Assembly: GCF_014699115.1 (NCBI RefSeq)
Contig: NZ_JACXAD010000008.1
Span: 1-64,000, forward strand
Direction: 5' to 3'
DNA length: 64,000 nucleotides
Source of the DNA: Hymenobacter montanus
GTDB lineage: Bacteria > Bacteroidota > Bacteroidia > Cytophagales > Hymenobacteraceae
The notes beneath the pieces were generated by a model that saw nothing but the letters and a program-made list of their open reading frames with translations, did not search any database and was not told where the DNA came from. A program made the position numbers and the translations under genes. Below are positions 34,002 through 45,687 of this stretch, piece after piece (within the stretch, counting starts at the first letter, position 1; each line of letters opens with the position of its first letter).

Positions 34002-36404
34002 ATGCGCCCTCTCTTACCCACCCTGCTTTCCCTGCTGGCCATCGTAGCAACCTTGCCGGTCGCCGCCCAAACCGCTACTCAACCGCCCGTGGGGGCCAGT
34101 CAAACCGTGCGGGGCACCGTGCTCGACGCCGCCGCCAAAGCCCCCGTCATCGGCGCCACCGTGGTAGTACTCGGCGTCGAGCCGGCATTGGGCGCCAGCA
34201 CCGACGTCAACGGCCGCTTCCGCCTGAGTGGCGTGCCCGTGGGCCGCGTCAAGCTCCGCATCAGCAGCGTGGGCTACGAAGACCTGCTGTTGAATGAGGT
34301 CACGGTTACTTCGGGCAAGGAAGTGGTGCTGGAGCTGAGCCTGAGCGAGCGGCTGACCAAGCTCGACGAAGTGACGGTGACGTATAAGCGCAGTGAAGAC
34401 CGCACCGTGACCAACAACGAGATGGCCACCGTCTCGGCCCGCCCGTTCGCGCCCCTGGATGCCAACCGCTACGCCGGCAGCCTGGGCGACCCGGCCCGCA
34501 TGGCCCAGAACTTTGCCGGGGTGGGCAGCGCCAACGACACGCGCAACGACATCGTGGTGCGGGGCAACTCGCCGGCCTCGCTGCTGTGGCGGCTCGAGGG
34601 CGTGAACGTGCCCAACCCCAACCACTTCGGCTCGCAGGGCACCACCGGCGGGCCGGTGAGTATGCTCAACAACAACCTGTTGGCCAAGTCCGACTTTCTC
34701 ACCGGGGCCTTTCCGGCCGAGTACGCCAACGCCCTGGGCTCGGTGTTTGATCTGCGCCTGCGCAAGGGCAATGACGAGAAGCGTGAGTTTTTGGGTCAGG
34801 TCGGCTTCAACGGTGTCGAATTGGGCGCCGAAGGGCCCTTCAGCGCTAAATCCAAGGCTTCTTACCTTGTGAACTACCGCTACTCGCTGTTTTCGCTCCT
34901 GAAAAGCGTGGGCTACGAAATTGCCGGCACCCCCAACTACCAGGACTTCACGGCCAAGGTCGACGTGCCCGTGGGTTCGCGCGGCACCTTTAGCGCCTGG
35001 ACCCTGGCCGGCCGCTCCAACATCACCTTCCTGGGCCAGGACGTGGACTCGACCAAGGCCGACGTGTACGGCGACGAGGCCACCAACACCCGGGTGAAGT
35101 ATTCCACCGGCATCGGCGCCGCCAGCTACGAGCACCGCTTCACCGACCGCACCGTGGCCCGGCTCACGCTCTCGGCCTCGCGCACCACCCAGGAATTTGG
35201 CCAGGACACCCTCTTGTTCCGGGGCCGCAGCCGCGAGGTTCGCGCGGAGATTCCGAATTACACCGCCGACTTCACCCAGGAAAAGCTGTCGGTCAACCTT
35301 TCGGGGGCCCACAAGGTCAGCGCCCGTGACCGGGTGTCGGCCGGCGTCATCGTTGACTTGCTCCGGTACCAGTATGGCAGCGGCTACACTTACCCCGTTA
35401 CCGTCGTCGAGCGCGACGCCCGTGGCAGCACGGCCCTCTCGCAGCTCTACCTCCAGTGGAAACACCGCTTCAGCGACCAGCTCACCCTGAATGCCGGCCT
35501 CTCGGCCTCGCGTTTCGAGCTGAATGGCCGCGCCGTGGTGGAGCCCCGCGCCGGCCTGCAATACCAGGCCACGCCCAGCAGCACCATTAGCCTGGCCTAT
35601 GGTCTGCACAGCACCCTGCAGCCGCTGCTCACCTACTTCTACCAAAGCCCGCAGGCCGACGGCACCTACGCCCTCACCAACCGGGCCCTGGGCTTCACCC
35701 GCGCCCATCACCTGGTGCTGGCCTACGACCGGCAGCTCACCGACAACCTGCGTTTGCGCGTGGAGGGCTACCACCAGTGGTTGTTCGACGCCCCCGTGGA
35801 GCGCACGCCCAGCTACTTTTCTCTGCTCACCGAGGGCAGCAGCTTCGGCCCGCTTAACAAAGGCAACCTCGTGAACGAGGGTACTGGTCGCAACTACGGC
35901 CTGGAAATAACCCTGGAGCGGGCCTTCGCCCGAGGCTACTATTTCCTGCTGACCACCTCGCTCTTCGACTCGAAATACAAAGGCAGCGACGGCGTGGAGC
36001 GCAACACGCCCTTCAACACCCACTACGTCGCCAATGCCCTGGTGGGCCGCGAGTTCGCCGTGGGTCAGCGCCGCAATACTTTTACCATCAGCTTGAAAGC
36101 AGCTACTACGGGCGGCACCTACAGTACGCCCATCAACCTTGAAGCCTCCGGGGCCAGCCGCCGCGCCGTGTACTATTACGACCGCGCCTTTAGCAAGCAG
36201 CAGACGCCCTACTTCCGGGCCGATGTAAAGGTGGGCTACAAAATCAACCGCGCCGGCCTCACCCACGAGATTGCCCTCGACCTGCAAAACGTTAGTGGCC
36301 ACCAAAACATCTTCCAGCAAGCCTACAACGCGCGCACCAACACCATCGGCACGGCCTATCAGCAAGGCTTCCTGCCCGTGCCCTTCTACCGGCTCACGTT
36401 TTAG
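34002..36404 (+). CDS. TonB-dependent receptor with carboxypeptidase-like N-domain
   Basis: 800 residues from ATG 34002; an earlier ATG at 33957 precedes a non-signal stretch. Signal peptide MRPLLPTLLSLLAIVATLPV, then carboxypeptidase-regulatory-like GTVLDAAAKAPVIGATVVVL. The plug shows ANDTRNDIVVRGNSPASLLW and EGVNVPNPNHFGSQ, then a long barrel ending QQGFLPVPFYRLTF. An outer-membrane importer for an unknown ligand. Neighbours suggest no clear substrate. Confidence 0.92.
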   Translation: MRPLLPTLLSLLAIVATLPVAAQTATQPPVGASQTVRGTVLDAAAKAPVIGATVVVLGVEPALGASTDVNGRFRLSGVPVGRVKLRISSVGYEDLLLNEVTVTSGKEVVLELSLSERLTKLDEVTVTYKRSEDRTVTNNEMATVSARPFAPLDANRYAGSLGDPARMAQNFAGVGSANDTRNDIVVRGNSPASLLWRLEGVNVPNPNHFGSQGTTGGPVSMLNNNLLAKSDFLTGAFPAEYANALGSVFDLRLRKGNDEKREFLGQVGFNGVELGAEGPFSAKSKASYLVNYRYSLFSLLKSVGYEIAGTPNYQDFTAKVDVPVGSRGTFSAWTLAGRSNITFLGQDVDSTKADVYGDEATNTRVKYSTGIGAASYEHRFTDRTVARLTLSASRTTQEFGQDTLLFRGRSREVRAEIPNYTADFTQEKLSVNLSGAHKVSARDRVSAGVIVDLLRYQYGSGYTYPVTVVERDARGSTALSQLYLQWKHRFSDQLTLNAGLSASRFELNGRAVVEPRAGLQYQATPSSTISLAYGLHSTLQPLLTYFYQSPQADGTYALTNRALGFTRAHHLVLAYDRQLTDNLRLRVEGYHQWLFDAPVERTPSYFSLLTEGSSFGPLNKGNLVNEGTGRNYGLEITLERAFARGYYFLLTTSLFDSKYKGSDGVERNTPFNTHYVANALVGREFAVGQRRNTFTISLKAATTGGTYSTPINLEASGASRRAVYYYDRAFSKQQTPYFRADVKVGYKINRAGLTHEIALDLQNVSGHQNIFQQAYNARTNTIGTAYQQGFLPVPFYRLTF

Positions 36405-36425
36405 TGAGCGGGGTGTGATGAGATG

Positions 36426-36470
36426 ATAAAGATGCTTCTGTTGGCATACGCGCAGCGGAAGCATCTTTAT
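36426..36470 (+). terminator. Terminator after the receptor gene
   Basis: Perfect 13-bp arms ataaagatgcttc at 36426-36438 and complement at 36458-36470, 22 bp after the stop codon of the receptor gene. Confidence 0.6.
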
Positions 36471-36718
36471 TACCAGAGCAATCGAGGAGCTTAGGCAGCC
36501 GAATCGGTCTGAGGGCCTGTTGATGAGGCTAGTTGGAACGGTTTTCCGGTCCGTGTTCCATCCTCTCACTCTCCTATTGGCGAGAGCCGTTTTCACCGAT
36601 TTTGCTTTTCTAAGCCGTCGACATATCATCATGAGCTTCCTAGTTGGCAAGGCATTGCCTGCTTCTCATCAGCGCGGCCCCACCCTTGGCGCACTTAGGG
36701 CCTAGCCGGACCCCGCCC

Positions 36719-36726
36719 TATATTTG
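36719..36726 (+). promoter_or_regulatory. Candidate -7 element for ppx
   Basis: TATATTTG, an exact TAnnTTTG match 30 bp upstream of the GTG start at 36756. No well-spaced -33 TTG was found. Confidence 0.45.
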
Positions 36727-36755
36727 GGCTTTTCTGCTCACTTACCCTACTCGCT

Positions 36756-37745
36756 GTGAATTTTCCGCTGCGCAAGCTCGCTGCCATTGACATTGGGTCC
36801 AACGCCGTGCGCTGCCAGATATCGGCCGTGCTGTATTACGAAGGTCGCTACCGCCTCAAGCGCGTTGAGTACGTGCGCTACCCCATGCGCTTGGGCGAAG
36901 ACGTGTTCGCCACCGGCCAGATTTCGCCGGCCAAAGAAGAGCAGTTCATCAAGTTCCTGCACGCCCTCAAGCTGCTGATGGAAGTGCACGGCGTGGCACA
37001 CTACCTAATCTGCGCCACTTCGGCCATGCGCTCCGCTACTAACGGGGCCGAAATCGTGGCCCGCGTGCGCGAGCAGCTGGGCCTGGAAATCAAGGTAATT
37101 GATGGTCAGGACGAAGCTTTCTACATCAACCGCGTTATCGAGCACGTGCTCGAAGACAAGCGCCACTATCTCCACATCGACGTGGGGGGCGGCAGCACGG
37201 AGTTTAACATCTACCACGACCGCCGCAAGGTGGCGGCGCAGTCGTTCGAAATAGGCTCCATCCGGCGCATGCAACAGGAAGAAAGCGGGGCGGCCAACAC
37301 CGAAGCCCAGAGTGAGCTCTGGACTCGCATGGAAGAATGGGTGCGCACCAATGCCCGCACCTACCACGTGACGCGCGCCATCGGTACGGGTGGCAACATC
37401 AATAAGCTCTACAGCCTCACCCCGGCCGCCCCCAACAAGCCCGTGACCCGCCGCAGCCTCGAAACCACCATCGCCCGCCTCGCCGGCCTGAGCATGAGCG
37501 AGCGGGTGAACGTGGCCATGCTTAACCCCGACCGCGCCGACGTCATCGTGCCCGCTGGCCACATCTACCTCTCTGCCATGCAGTGGGCCAACGTCAGCAG
37601 CATGGTCGTGCCCGACATTGGGCTGAAGGACGGCATGCTGCAAGCACTGTTTGAGGACTTCTTTGATGAAATGCACGCGGAGCCCGAGCACCCGGCAAAG
37701 CTCCCTGTGCCCGACCTGCAGAACCAGCCTGCCGAGTTGGAGTAA
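36756..37745 (+). CDS. Ppx/GppA-family exopolyphosphatase
   Basis: 329 residues starting with GTG. Opens KLAAIDIGSNAVRCQISAV, the first ATP/phosphate-binding motif of the Ppx/GppA fold, with a second at IDVGGGSTEFNIY (about 140-152) and IGTGGNINKLYSL. It lacks the C-terminal HD-like domains of longer enzymes, so a short two-domain form. It hydrolyses polyphosphate or pppGpp. It is convergent with ppk1, giving a polyphosphate synthesis and breakdown pair. Confidence 0.9.
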   Translation: MNFPLRKLAAIDIGSNAVRCQISAVLYYEGRYRLKRVEYVRYPMRLGEDVFATGQISPAKEEQFIKFLHALKLLMEVHGVAHYLICATSAMRSATNGAEIVARVREQLGLEIKVIDGQDEAFYINRVIEHVLEDKRHYLHIDVGGGSTEFNIYHDRRKVAAQSFEIGSIRRMQQEESGAANTEAQSELWTRMEEWVRTNARTYHVTRAIGTGGNINKLYSLTPAAPNKPVTRRSLETTIARLAGLSMSERVNVAMLNPDRADVIVPAGHIYLSAMQWANVSSMVVPDIGLKDGMLQALFEDFFDEMHAEPEHPAKLPVPDLQNQPAELE

Positions 37746-37819
37746 AGCCTCATATTTGTGTGTTAAATCTGGTCATGATGAGCATTTTGTGCATCATGCA
37801 GCGACCAGTGGATGTAACA

Positions 37820-37847
37820 AGCCCCGGCTCCGCTGGGAGCCAGGGCT
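37820..37847. terminator. Hairpin between convergent ppx and ppk1
   Basis: Arms agccccggctcc (37820-37831) and ggagccagggct (37836-37847) pair with one wobble and a 4-base loop. It lies 75 bp past the ppx stop, before the ppk1 stop on the other strand. Confidence 0.5.
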
Positions 37848-37984
37848 CATGAGTTAAAGATTAGCGGCCGACAACGCGGGCATCGCACGAGGCCCAAACG
37901 CACCCCAGCGCCACGGGAAGAGTTAATTCGGGCCTCAGCCTCACACTGACAGAGGGGGACTAGCCAGGACTGCGGGCTTTGCTG

Positions 37985-40336
37985 CTACGCCAAGGCTGCG
38001 CCAGCGGGCGCCCCTTCCTCATCGGCGTGGCCCACGGGGGTGGCGTCATCGTCGCAGGCCTCGTCGTGCTCGCCTTCTCCGAAGGCATCATCGGCGGCTA
38101 CTGCCACGGTCTCAGCGGCGGCCAACGCCGCGGCCTGCTCGGCCGCGTGGGCCGCGGCTACGTCGAGGCGGCGCTGGGCCTGCACGTCGAGCAGGGCCAG
38201 CAGACCTTCGGGGGTAGCCTTCGCCAGCTGGGCCTCGTCGCGCTTGAAGAAGTCTTTGTGTACGTTCACCACTGGTTCGCCGGCCGCTGGATGCTGCCGA
38301 ATGTAAGCGCCGTCCTCCCGCATCACGTAGCTATTTTGGTTGTCCATCATATTCATCATCAGAATATTTATAGCCTCTCGCTTAAGCTGCGGATTAACAA
38401 TCAGGAACAGGGCTTCGATGCGCCGGTCGAACGACCGCACCATGATGTCGGCCGAGCCGGCGTACACGCGGGCCTCGCCACCGTGGTGGAAATAGAACAG
38501 CCGCGTGTGCTCCAGGTACTCGCCCACGATGCTGCGCACCTCGATGTTGTCGCTCAGCCCCGGCCGCCCCGGCCGCAGGCAGCAGATCCCGCGCACGATG
38601 AACCGAATGGGGACCCCAGCCTTCGCCGCCCGGTAAAACTCGTCGATGATCTCCTTGTCTTCCAAAGAGTTCATCTTCATCACGATACCGCTGGCATGGC
38701 CCTTTTTGGCATGCTTTACCTCTTCGCGAATGAGGTGAATGAGCTGCTGCCGCATGTCCTTGGGCGCCGTGATGAGGTACTCGTAGTCGTCGGGCTGCGA
38801 GTGCCCGGTGATGACGTTAAAGAACTCCGACACGTCGTGCCCGTAGGTGTCGTTGGTCGTGAGCAGGCTCACGTCGGTGTAGAGGCGGGCGGTTTGCTCG
38901 TTGTAGTTGCCCGAGCCGATGTGCACGTAGCGCGTCACTTTCTCGCCTTCCTTGCGGATAATCATGAGCAGCTTGGTGTGGGTCTTGTACTTGCTCACGC
39001 CATAAATCACGAAGCAGCCGGCCTTTTCCAGTCGGGCTCCCTCGCGGATGTTCTTTTCCTCATCGAACCGGGCCTTCACCTCGAACAGCACCGACACGTG
39101 CTTGCCGTTCTCGGCCGCCTTAAGCAGGGCCGCCGACACCCGCGAATCATCGGCCAGGCGGTAGATGGTTTGCTTGATGCCCAGCACCTGGGGGTCGACG
39201 GCGGCCTGCTCCAGCAGCCGCACCATGGGCTCGATGCTGTTGTAAGGGTGGTGCAGCAGCACGTCGTGGTGCTTGAGATACTCGAACAGGTTTTCCTCGG
39301 CGCCCTCCGGCAAGCTGAGGGGAGCCACGGGAGCGGGCATCTTGGCCGTCTTACCCCGGAAGTTGGGGTGGCGCACAATCTGCCACAGCCCTTTCAAGTC
39401 AATCAGGGAGTTGATGACGAAGACGTTGCCGTTATCGATGTTCCACCGCTCGCGCAGCACGTTCATGAGCACCGGCGAGGCGTTGGGCTCCACCTCTACG
39501 CGTACCACGCGGCCCCGCTTCCGGGTTTTCAGGCCCACCTGAATCTCCTTGATGAAGTCATTGTCGATGTCGTCGGACTCTTCCAGCGTAAAGTCGCCGT
39601 TGCGCGTGATGCGGAACAAGTTGGCGGCCACGATTTCCACGTTGCGAAACAGGCGCGGCAAAAACGCCCGCACGACTTCCTCGATGGGCACGAAGATGAC
39701 TTTGTCCTTGCGCGTGAGCTCAAAAAACCGGGTCAGGTTTTGCGGAATCTGCACGAAGGTGAGCCGCTCCTGCCCTTTTTCCGCTTCCCCGTCCAGCCCC
39801 ACGGCCAGGCCGTTGCCGATGCGGGTGACGACGCCGAAAATCAGCATCTGGTTCATCATCAGCGGGAAGCCGTGGTAGGCATCGTACACCATCGGCGTGA
39901 GCAGCGGAAACACGGTATTCTTGAAGTAGCCGTCCGCCTTTTTCACTTCCAGCTCGGTGAGGTCGGCCATCTTCAGGATGTTGAAGCCATTCTTCTCAAA
40001 ATTGGGCTTCAGCTCATTCAAATACGTCAGGCTCTGGTCGTTCACGAAGCGGTGCGCGAAGTCGAGCAGCTTCCGCCGGAACGGCAGCTCCCGCAGGCCC
40101 GAATAGTCAATTCGCTCCTTGCCATAGTCGAGGTAGTTGTACAGCGAACCCACCCGGATCATAAAGAACTCGTCGAGGTTGGAGCTGGTAATGGCCAGGA
40201 ACTTAAGCTTATCAAACAGCCCGCGGTTAGGGTCCTGCACCTGGTCGAGCACCCGGTAGTTGAACCGCAGCCAACTCAGGTCGCGGCTGATGTATTTGCT
40301 TTTACGAATAAGGTCGGCGGACTTGAAGAGCTTCAT
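37985..40336 (-). CDS. ppk1: Polyphosphate kinase 1
   Basis: 783 residues, ATG start. Opens YISRDLSWLRFNYRVLDQ, with ITSSNLDEFFMIRVG near residues 50-64. The phosphohistidine is His453 in YKTHTKLLMI; RADDSRVS, here RLADDSRVS, and HIGSGNYNEQTARLYTD follow. It makes polyphosphate from ATP. Unlike typical enzymes of about 690-740 residues, it ends in an Ala-rich acidic extension of about 60 residues (AAETVAVAADDAFGEGEHDE). Convergent with the phosphatase gene. Confidence 0.97.
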   Translation of the reverse strand: MKLFKSADLIRKSKYISRDLSWLRFNYRVLDQVQDPNRGLFDKLKFLAITSSNLDEFFMIRVGSLYNYLDYGKERIDYSGLRELPFRRKLLDFAHRFVNDQSLTYLNELKPNFEKNGFNILKMADLTELEVKKADGYFKNTVFPLLTPMVYDAYHGFPLMMNQMLIFGVVTRIGNGLAVGLDGEAEKGQERLTFVQIPQNLTRFFELTRKDKVIFVPIEEVVRAFLPRLFRNVEIVAANLFRITRNGDFTLEESDDIDNDFIKEIQVGLKTRKRGRVVRVEVEPNASPVLMNVLRERWNIDNGNVFVINSLIDLKGLWQIVRHPNFRGKTAKMPAPVAPLSLPEGAEENLFEYLKHHDVLLHHPYNSIEPMVRLLEQAAVDPQVLGIKQTIYRLADDSRVSAALLKAAENGKHVSVLFEVKARFDEEKNIREGARLEKAGCFVIYGVSKYKTHTKLLMIIRKEGEKVTRYVHIGSGNYNEQTARLYTDVSLLTTNDTYGHDVSEFFNVITGHSQPDDYEYLITAPKDMRQQLIHLIREEVKHAKKGHASGIVMKMNSLEDKEIIDEFYRAAKAGVPIRFIVRGICCLRPGRPGLSDNIEVRSIVGEYLEHTRLFYFHHGGEARVYAGSADIMVRSFDRRIEALFLIVNPQLKREAINILMMNMMDNQNSYVMREDGAYIRQHPAAGEPVVNVHKDFFKRDEAQLAKATPEGLLALLDVQAQRRLDVAAAHAAEQAAALAAAETVAVAADDAFGEGEHDEACDDDATPVGHADEEGAPAGAALA

Positions 40337-40501
40337 AAATCACAGATTTAATTGAACTGCGCGCATTTTCGGGGTGCGGAGCGGTCTTTCAACAAAATAA
40401 CAACGCGGCGGGCAACGGGCAGGGCTTGGCCCCAATAATTATGACCTATCGCAACCAATTACGGCGCGCGGGCAACCCAAACCAACTACTCGACCACCCA
40501 T

Positions 40502-40909
40502 TTACAAACCTCCCTGCGCAACCGTCATGTCCGCTGAAATAATGGCCGTGGCTTCGATTTCAACCAGCAGCCGTGGATCAATCAAAGCCTTGACTTCCAC
40601 CATCGAAGTAGCCGGGCGAATCTGGCCGAACACCTCCCCGTGCGCCCGGCCCACGGCCTCCCACTGCGAAATATCAGTTACGAAGATTCGGGTGCGCACC
40701 ACATCTTGGAACGAGGCGCCCGCCTGCGTTAGGGCCTCCCCAATTTTTTCCAGTGCTCGTTTTGTTTGAGCGTACGCATCGGCTCCTGTTACGGTATGAC
40801 CGTCCTGGGCCGTGGTGCCGGCTACTTCTACCACGTTGCCCACGCGCACGGCTCGAGAGTAGCCCACAATGGCCTCCCAGGGCGCTCCCGAAGCAATTAC
40901 CTGCCGCAT
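40502..40909 (-). CDS. RidA/YjgF-family deaminase
   Basis: 135 residues from ATG 40909 (a longer frame opens upstream without support). Contains [34 protein letters not shown] and [11 protein letters not shown], with [23 protein letters not shown] at the C-terminus, here read as [18 protein letters not shown]. The Arg in VVRTRIFV fits the substrate-binding Arg of RidA. It hydrolyses reactive enamine/imine intermediates. It lies alone next to a large inverted repeat. Confidence 0.9.
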   Translation of the reverse strand: MRQVIASGAPWEAIVGYSRAVRVGNVVEVAGTTAQDGHTVTGADAYAQTKRALEKIGEALTQAGASFQDVVRTRIFVTDISQWEAVGRAHGEVFGQIRPATSMVEVKALIDPRLLVEIEATAIISADMTVAQGGL

Positions 40910-40941
40910 TTTTTGAATTGGGAAAAAAGGTCTATTTCGGC

Positions 40942-41120
40942 GTGGTGGCACGAATTGCCCGCAGGGCTTCGTACCACCACTAACTCGTTGAACGATGTAT
41001 CTAGGATGTTCTGATTGCTAGTGATAGAAGCCATGTAAGCAAGGGCGTAGCGCGGGACTTGGGTGTTCGTTTTAATTGCTAGTGGTACCACGAAGCCCTG
41101 CGGGCAATTCGTGCCACCAC
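40942..41120. repeat. 31-bp perfect inverted repeat around a 117-bp spacer
   Basis: The arms (40942-40972 and 41090-41120) are perfect inverted copies of 31 bp, sharing cgaagccctgcgggcaattc. The spacer holds further partial copies of tagtggt. No ORF. The whole is 179 bp between ridA and gyrB and resembles a MITE or a folded repetitive element. Confidence 0.7.
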
Positions 41121-41144
41121 CCACCCCCACAAGAGCTGAAAAAG

Positions 41145-41172
41145 AAAAGGCCCGCTTAGTAGCGGGCCTTTT
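41145..41172 (-). terminator. Terminator after gyrB
   Basis: Perfect 12-bp arms aaaaggcccgct at 41145-41156 and agcgggcctttt at 41161-41172 with loop tagt, 11 bp past the gyrB stop on the minus strand. Confidence 0.85.
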
Positions 41173-41183
41173 GGGGGAACGGG

Positions 41184-43193
<2,010 letters not shown>

Positions 43194-43237
43194 TCAGGTC
43201 GTTAAGCAGCCCTTCGGACTACTAGTTACTGAACAAT

Positions 43238-43269
43238 CAAAAGTACTTATTTAATCCCATTTCAGTCAA
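43238..43269 (-). promoter_or_regulatory. Promoter of gyrB
   Basis: On the minus strand TACTTTTG (43245 to 43238) is an exact TAnnTTTG, with TTG at 43267-43269 and a 21-bp spacer. It lies about 60 bp upstream of the gyrB ATG. The remaining DNA up to 43850 (about 580 bp) holds only weak overlapping frames and no gene I can support. Confidence 0.55.
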
Positions 43270-43850
43270 TTATTGCGGTTTTTATCCTGGTGTTTTTTAT
43301 CGTACACTCTCCCTTGAGCCCGAGGAAATGCAGTGCTTGTGCGCGGAGGTTGCAAAGCTGAAAAGGCTCAATGCGCTGGGAGAAAGCCCTTACAAGCTCT
43401 TACCGGATCTTTCCATGAACGACCGCTCTCACCAGAGGGTCGGCCGGGCTCCCTGGGGGCTGCTGGCGGCAAGCCTTCTCCTATCTCAGGCGTGCTGCCA
43501 GGGTTGCTTGGGGCCTATCTGTTTCAGCAGTTAAACCGGCTCCGCGCTTGCCGAACCTGCGGAGGAGAATTGCTACTGACTGGCTATTTGAATCTACTTT
43601 AAAGATAGGACAAACTGACTTGCCATTAAATTCAGTGCTTTCGAGGGCTTAAGTAAGCCAGCTAAATAAGCAAGCTCGCAGCAGGCCGGGCAGAAATATT
43701 ATCAGGGGCCTGTTCAGCAAGGGCTGGTTGATCTTTAGCGTCTTAACAATGAAGTAGGCGTTGCTTCTCAGGTTCTCCAGTAACCGCGTACTAAAACTTC
43801 CGTACAAATCACTAACCTGCGCTAATGTAGGACACTTAGCATCATCAGTC

Positions 43851-44180
43851 ATGAAAACTCTCGGCTTATTTATAACTGCCTGCGCCATTTGCACCACGGC
43901 CTTTGCTCAACAGGAAAAACCGCACACCGAAGTAAAAAAGCGCGACAACGGCACCGTAAAAATCACTACCGTAAACGCCGACGGCTCCCGGACGGTGACG
44001 AAAACGGGGAAAACCAACCTGGGAGCCGCCGCTGATAACACCAAAGATGCCGCCGGCAACGTGCTGAAAAAGGCGGGAAAAGCAATTAAAAAGGGGGCCA
44101 AAAAAGTAGCTGGCGGCGCCAAAAAAGTATCTGGTACTGCCAAAAAGGGCACCAGCAAAGCAGAGGAAGCCACGGAATAG
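43851..44180 (+). CDS. Small basic exported protein with Lys/Ala/Gly repeats
   Basis: 109 residues from ATG 43851. Signal peptide MKTLGLFITACAICTTAFAQ, then a middle rich in Thr/Asp/Gly and a C-terminal half of short Lys/Ala/Gly repeats such as KKAGKAIKKGAKKVAGG and AKKVSGTAKKG. It resembles a histone H1-like tail but has a signal peptide, so it acts outside the cytoplasm. Function unknown; a polyanion-binding role is guesswork. Confidence 0.65.
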   Translation: MKTLGLFITACAICTTAFAQQEKPHTEVKKRDNGTVKITTVNADGSRTVTKTGKTNLGAAADNTKDAAGNVLKKAGKAIKKGAKKVAGGAKKVSGTAKKGTSKAEEATE

Positions 44181-44269
44181 GCTTTCTGGCTTGAAGCTAG
44201 CTCACCTAATCATCCCAGGAACCGCTACGCGTTTGGGTAAGTCAGTTCTGGGATAATCCTTTGGAGATC

Positions 44270-44304
44270 AAAAAAGCCCTCAGCAAGTTGTTGAGGGCTT
44301 TTTT
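44270..44304 (+). terminator. Intrinsic terminator after the basic protein gene
   Basis: Hairpin agccctca (44275-44282) with tgagggct (44292-44299) preceded by an A-run and followed by tttttt, 90 bp after the stop codon. A strong terminator shape. Confidence 0.8.
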
Positions 44305-44478
44305 AGTGGCCTCATTTGACGTGAGACGGCACTGGTACCAACTCGCAGAAGCCAGCATAGGGCAATAAGGCCCCCTATTATGACCGTATAACTAATTATC
44401 CTTGAGCAAGATAATATCAAAACTAAGCCGTGCGGCTCCAGACTGGATGAATTGATGCTAAAGCCGAGGCTTTGTTAG

Positions 44479-44486
44479 TACGTTTG
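44479..44486 (+). promoter_or_regulatory. Candidate -7 element for the acyltransferase gene
   Basis: TACGTTTG, an exact TAnnTTTG match 35 bp before the ATG at 44521. No -33 at the standard spacing. Confidence 0.45.
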
Positions 44487-44520
44487 CGGCTTTCTCTTAC
44501 CCCGATTGTGCCTATTGGAA

Positions 44521-45687
44521 ATGAGCTTACCCTCTATTACTGCCCCTCCGCGGATATCGGAGGACCTTGCCAGTACTGGCCGCCCAGCCGGGCGTCTGGG
44601 TTTTATTGATGCCCTTCGGGGCATGGCGGCCTTATACGTCCTGGCCTTTCATACCGCCCTGATGCCTACGCCTCAGCTGGAGGTGCCGGCGTGGTCGCGC
44701 CCCTTGCTCCTCTACGGGGGAAGCGGCGTTACCCTGTTTTTCGTAATCTCTGCCTTCACGCTGTGCTTGACGATGGATGGGCGCCAAAACGCTCCGTATA
44801 GCACCCGAAATTTTTACGTGCGACGCATCCTGCGCATTGTGCCTTTGTACTATATGTGGCTCGCCATCCGGTTTGCCCTGGACTGGGGACTGACCTTTAC
44901 CGCGTTTCGAGCGTACAAGGTTCCCTTACTGCTTTACGCAGTCTTTGGGTACAGCTTTGTACCCGGCCATCAGGAAGGCCTGGTGTGGGCTAGCTGGGCG
45001 TTGGGCATCGAAGTGATTTTTTACCTGCTGTTTCCATTCGTATTTCGCGTGGTAACCACGCTTCAGCGGGCGGGGCTGTTCCTTATCGGAACGTGCATGC
45101 TGGCTGGCCTACATTCTCTGGTCGTTTACCAGCATCCTTCCTGGGTGGCCCAGGGCTATAAAGAGTACTTTAGCCTCTTCTCGCACCTGCCGGTTTTTGC
45201 GGTGGGCATGGTTACCTATTTCCTGTACAAGAAGTATCGCGACCGTGAGCTAGCTCAGTCTGTGCCAGCCTGCATTCTGACAGCGAGCGTTCTCGCGTTT
45301 TTCGCTGTGCCTAACTTATGGTCGATATGGCTACCCATGGACCTGTATCCGATGATACAAGTTTACCTTATAGCGGTGGTGTATGCCGCCCTTGTATGGA
45401 GCCTGTCTTTCTTCCCCAAGTTTTTTCTCATTAACCGAACAAGCTTATTCTTTGGCACCATCAGCTACTCGCTCTATTTAAATCATCCTCAACTGGTCTA
45501 CAAGCTCACGCCGGTATACCAGACCATCTATGCCTGGCCGGTGCCCCACACCCTGCATTACCTGACCTGCTTGCTGGTAACCCTCGTGCCCCTGGTTGGC
45601 CTCTCCTACCTTACGTACCGCCTCGTTGAGCTGCCGTTTATGAACCTGACCCGGCACTTCATTCGTAAACCCACCCTAGTTCCTTAG
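44521..45687 (+). CDS. Membrane acyltransferase (acyltransferase 3 family)
   Basis: 388 residues from ATG 44521 (a TTG five codons upstream is possible). Typical of family 3: RLGFIDALRGMAALYVLAFH, with the conserved His in VLAFHTA, FFVISAFTLCL, FYVRRILRIVPLYYMWL, and about ten membrane spans. It ends LPFMNLTRHF. Likely acylates a surface sugar or lipid at the inner membrane. Substrate unknown. Confidence 0.9.
   Translation: MSLPSITAPPRISEDLASTGRPAGRLGFIDALRGMAALYVLAFHTALMPTPQLEVPAWSRPLLLYGGSGVTLFFVISAFTLCLTMDGRQNAPYSTRNFYVRRILRIVPLYYMWLAIRFALDWGLTFTAFRAYKVPLLLYAVFGYSFVPGHQEGLVWASWALGIEVIFYLLFPFVFRVVTTLQRAGLFLIGTCMLAGLHSLVVYQHPSWVAQGYKEYFSLFSHLPVFAVGMVTYFLYKKYRDRELAQSVPACILTASVLAFFAVPNLWSIWLPMDLYPMIQVYLIAVVYAALVWSLSFFPKFFLINRTSLFFGTISYSLYLNHPQLVYKLTPVYQTIYAWPVPHTLHYLTCLLVTLVPLVGLSYLTYRLVELPFMNLTRHFIRKPTLVP

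Noticed and set aside
43328..43602. Two overlapping frames upstream of gyrB
   Set aside because: Short, overlap one another and have Cys- and Arg-rich composition like a shadow frame; no domain recognised.
43649..43897. 82-codon minus-strand frame upstream of the basic protein
   Set aside because: Resembles a transposase end only loosely; overlaps the start of a well-supported gene.
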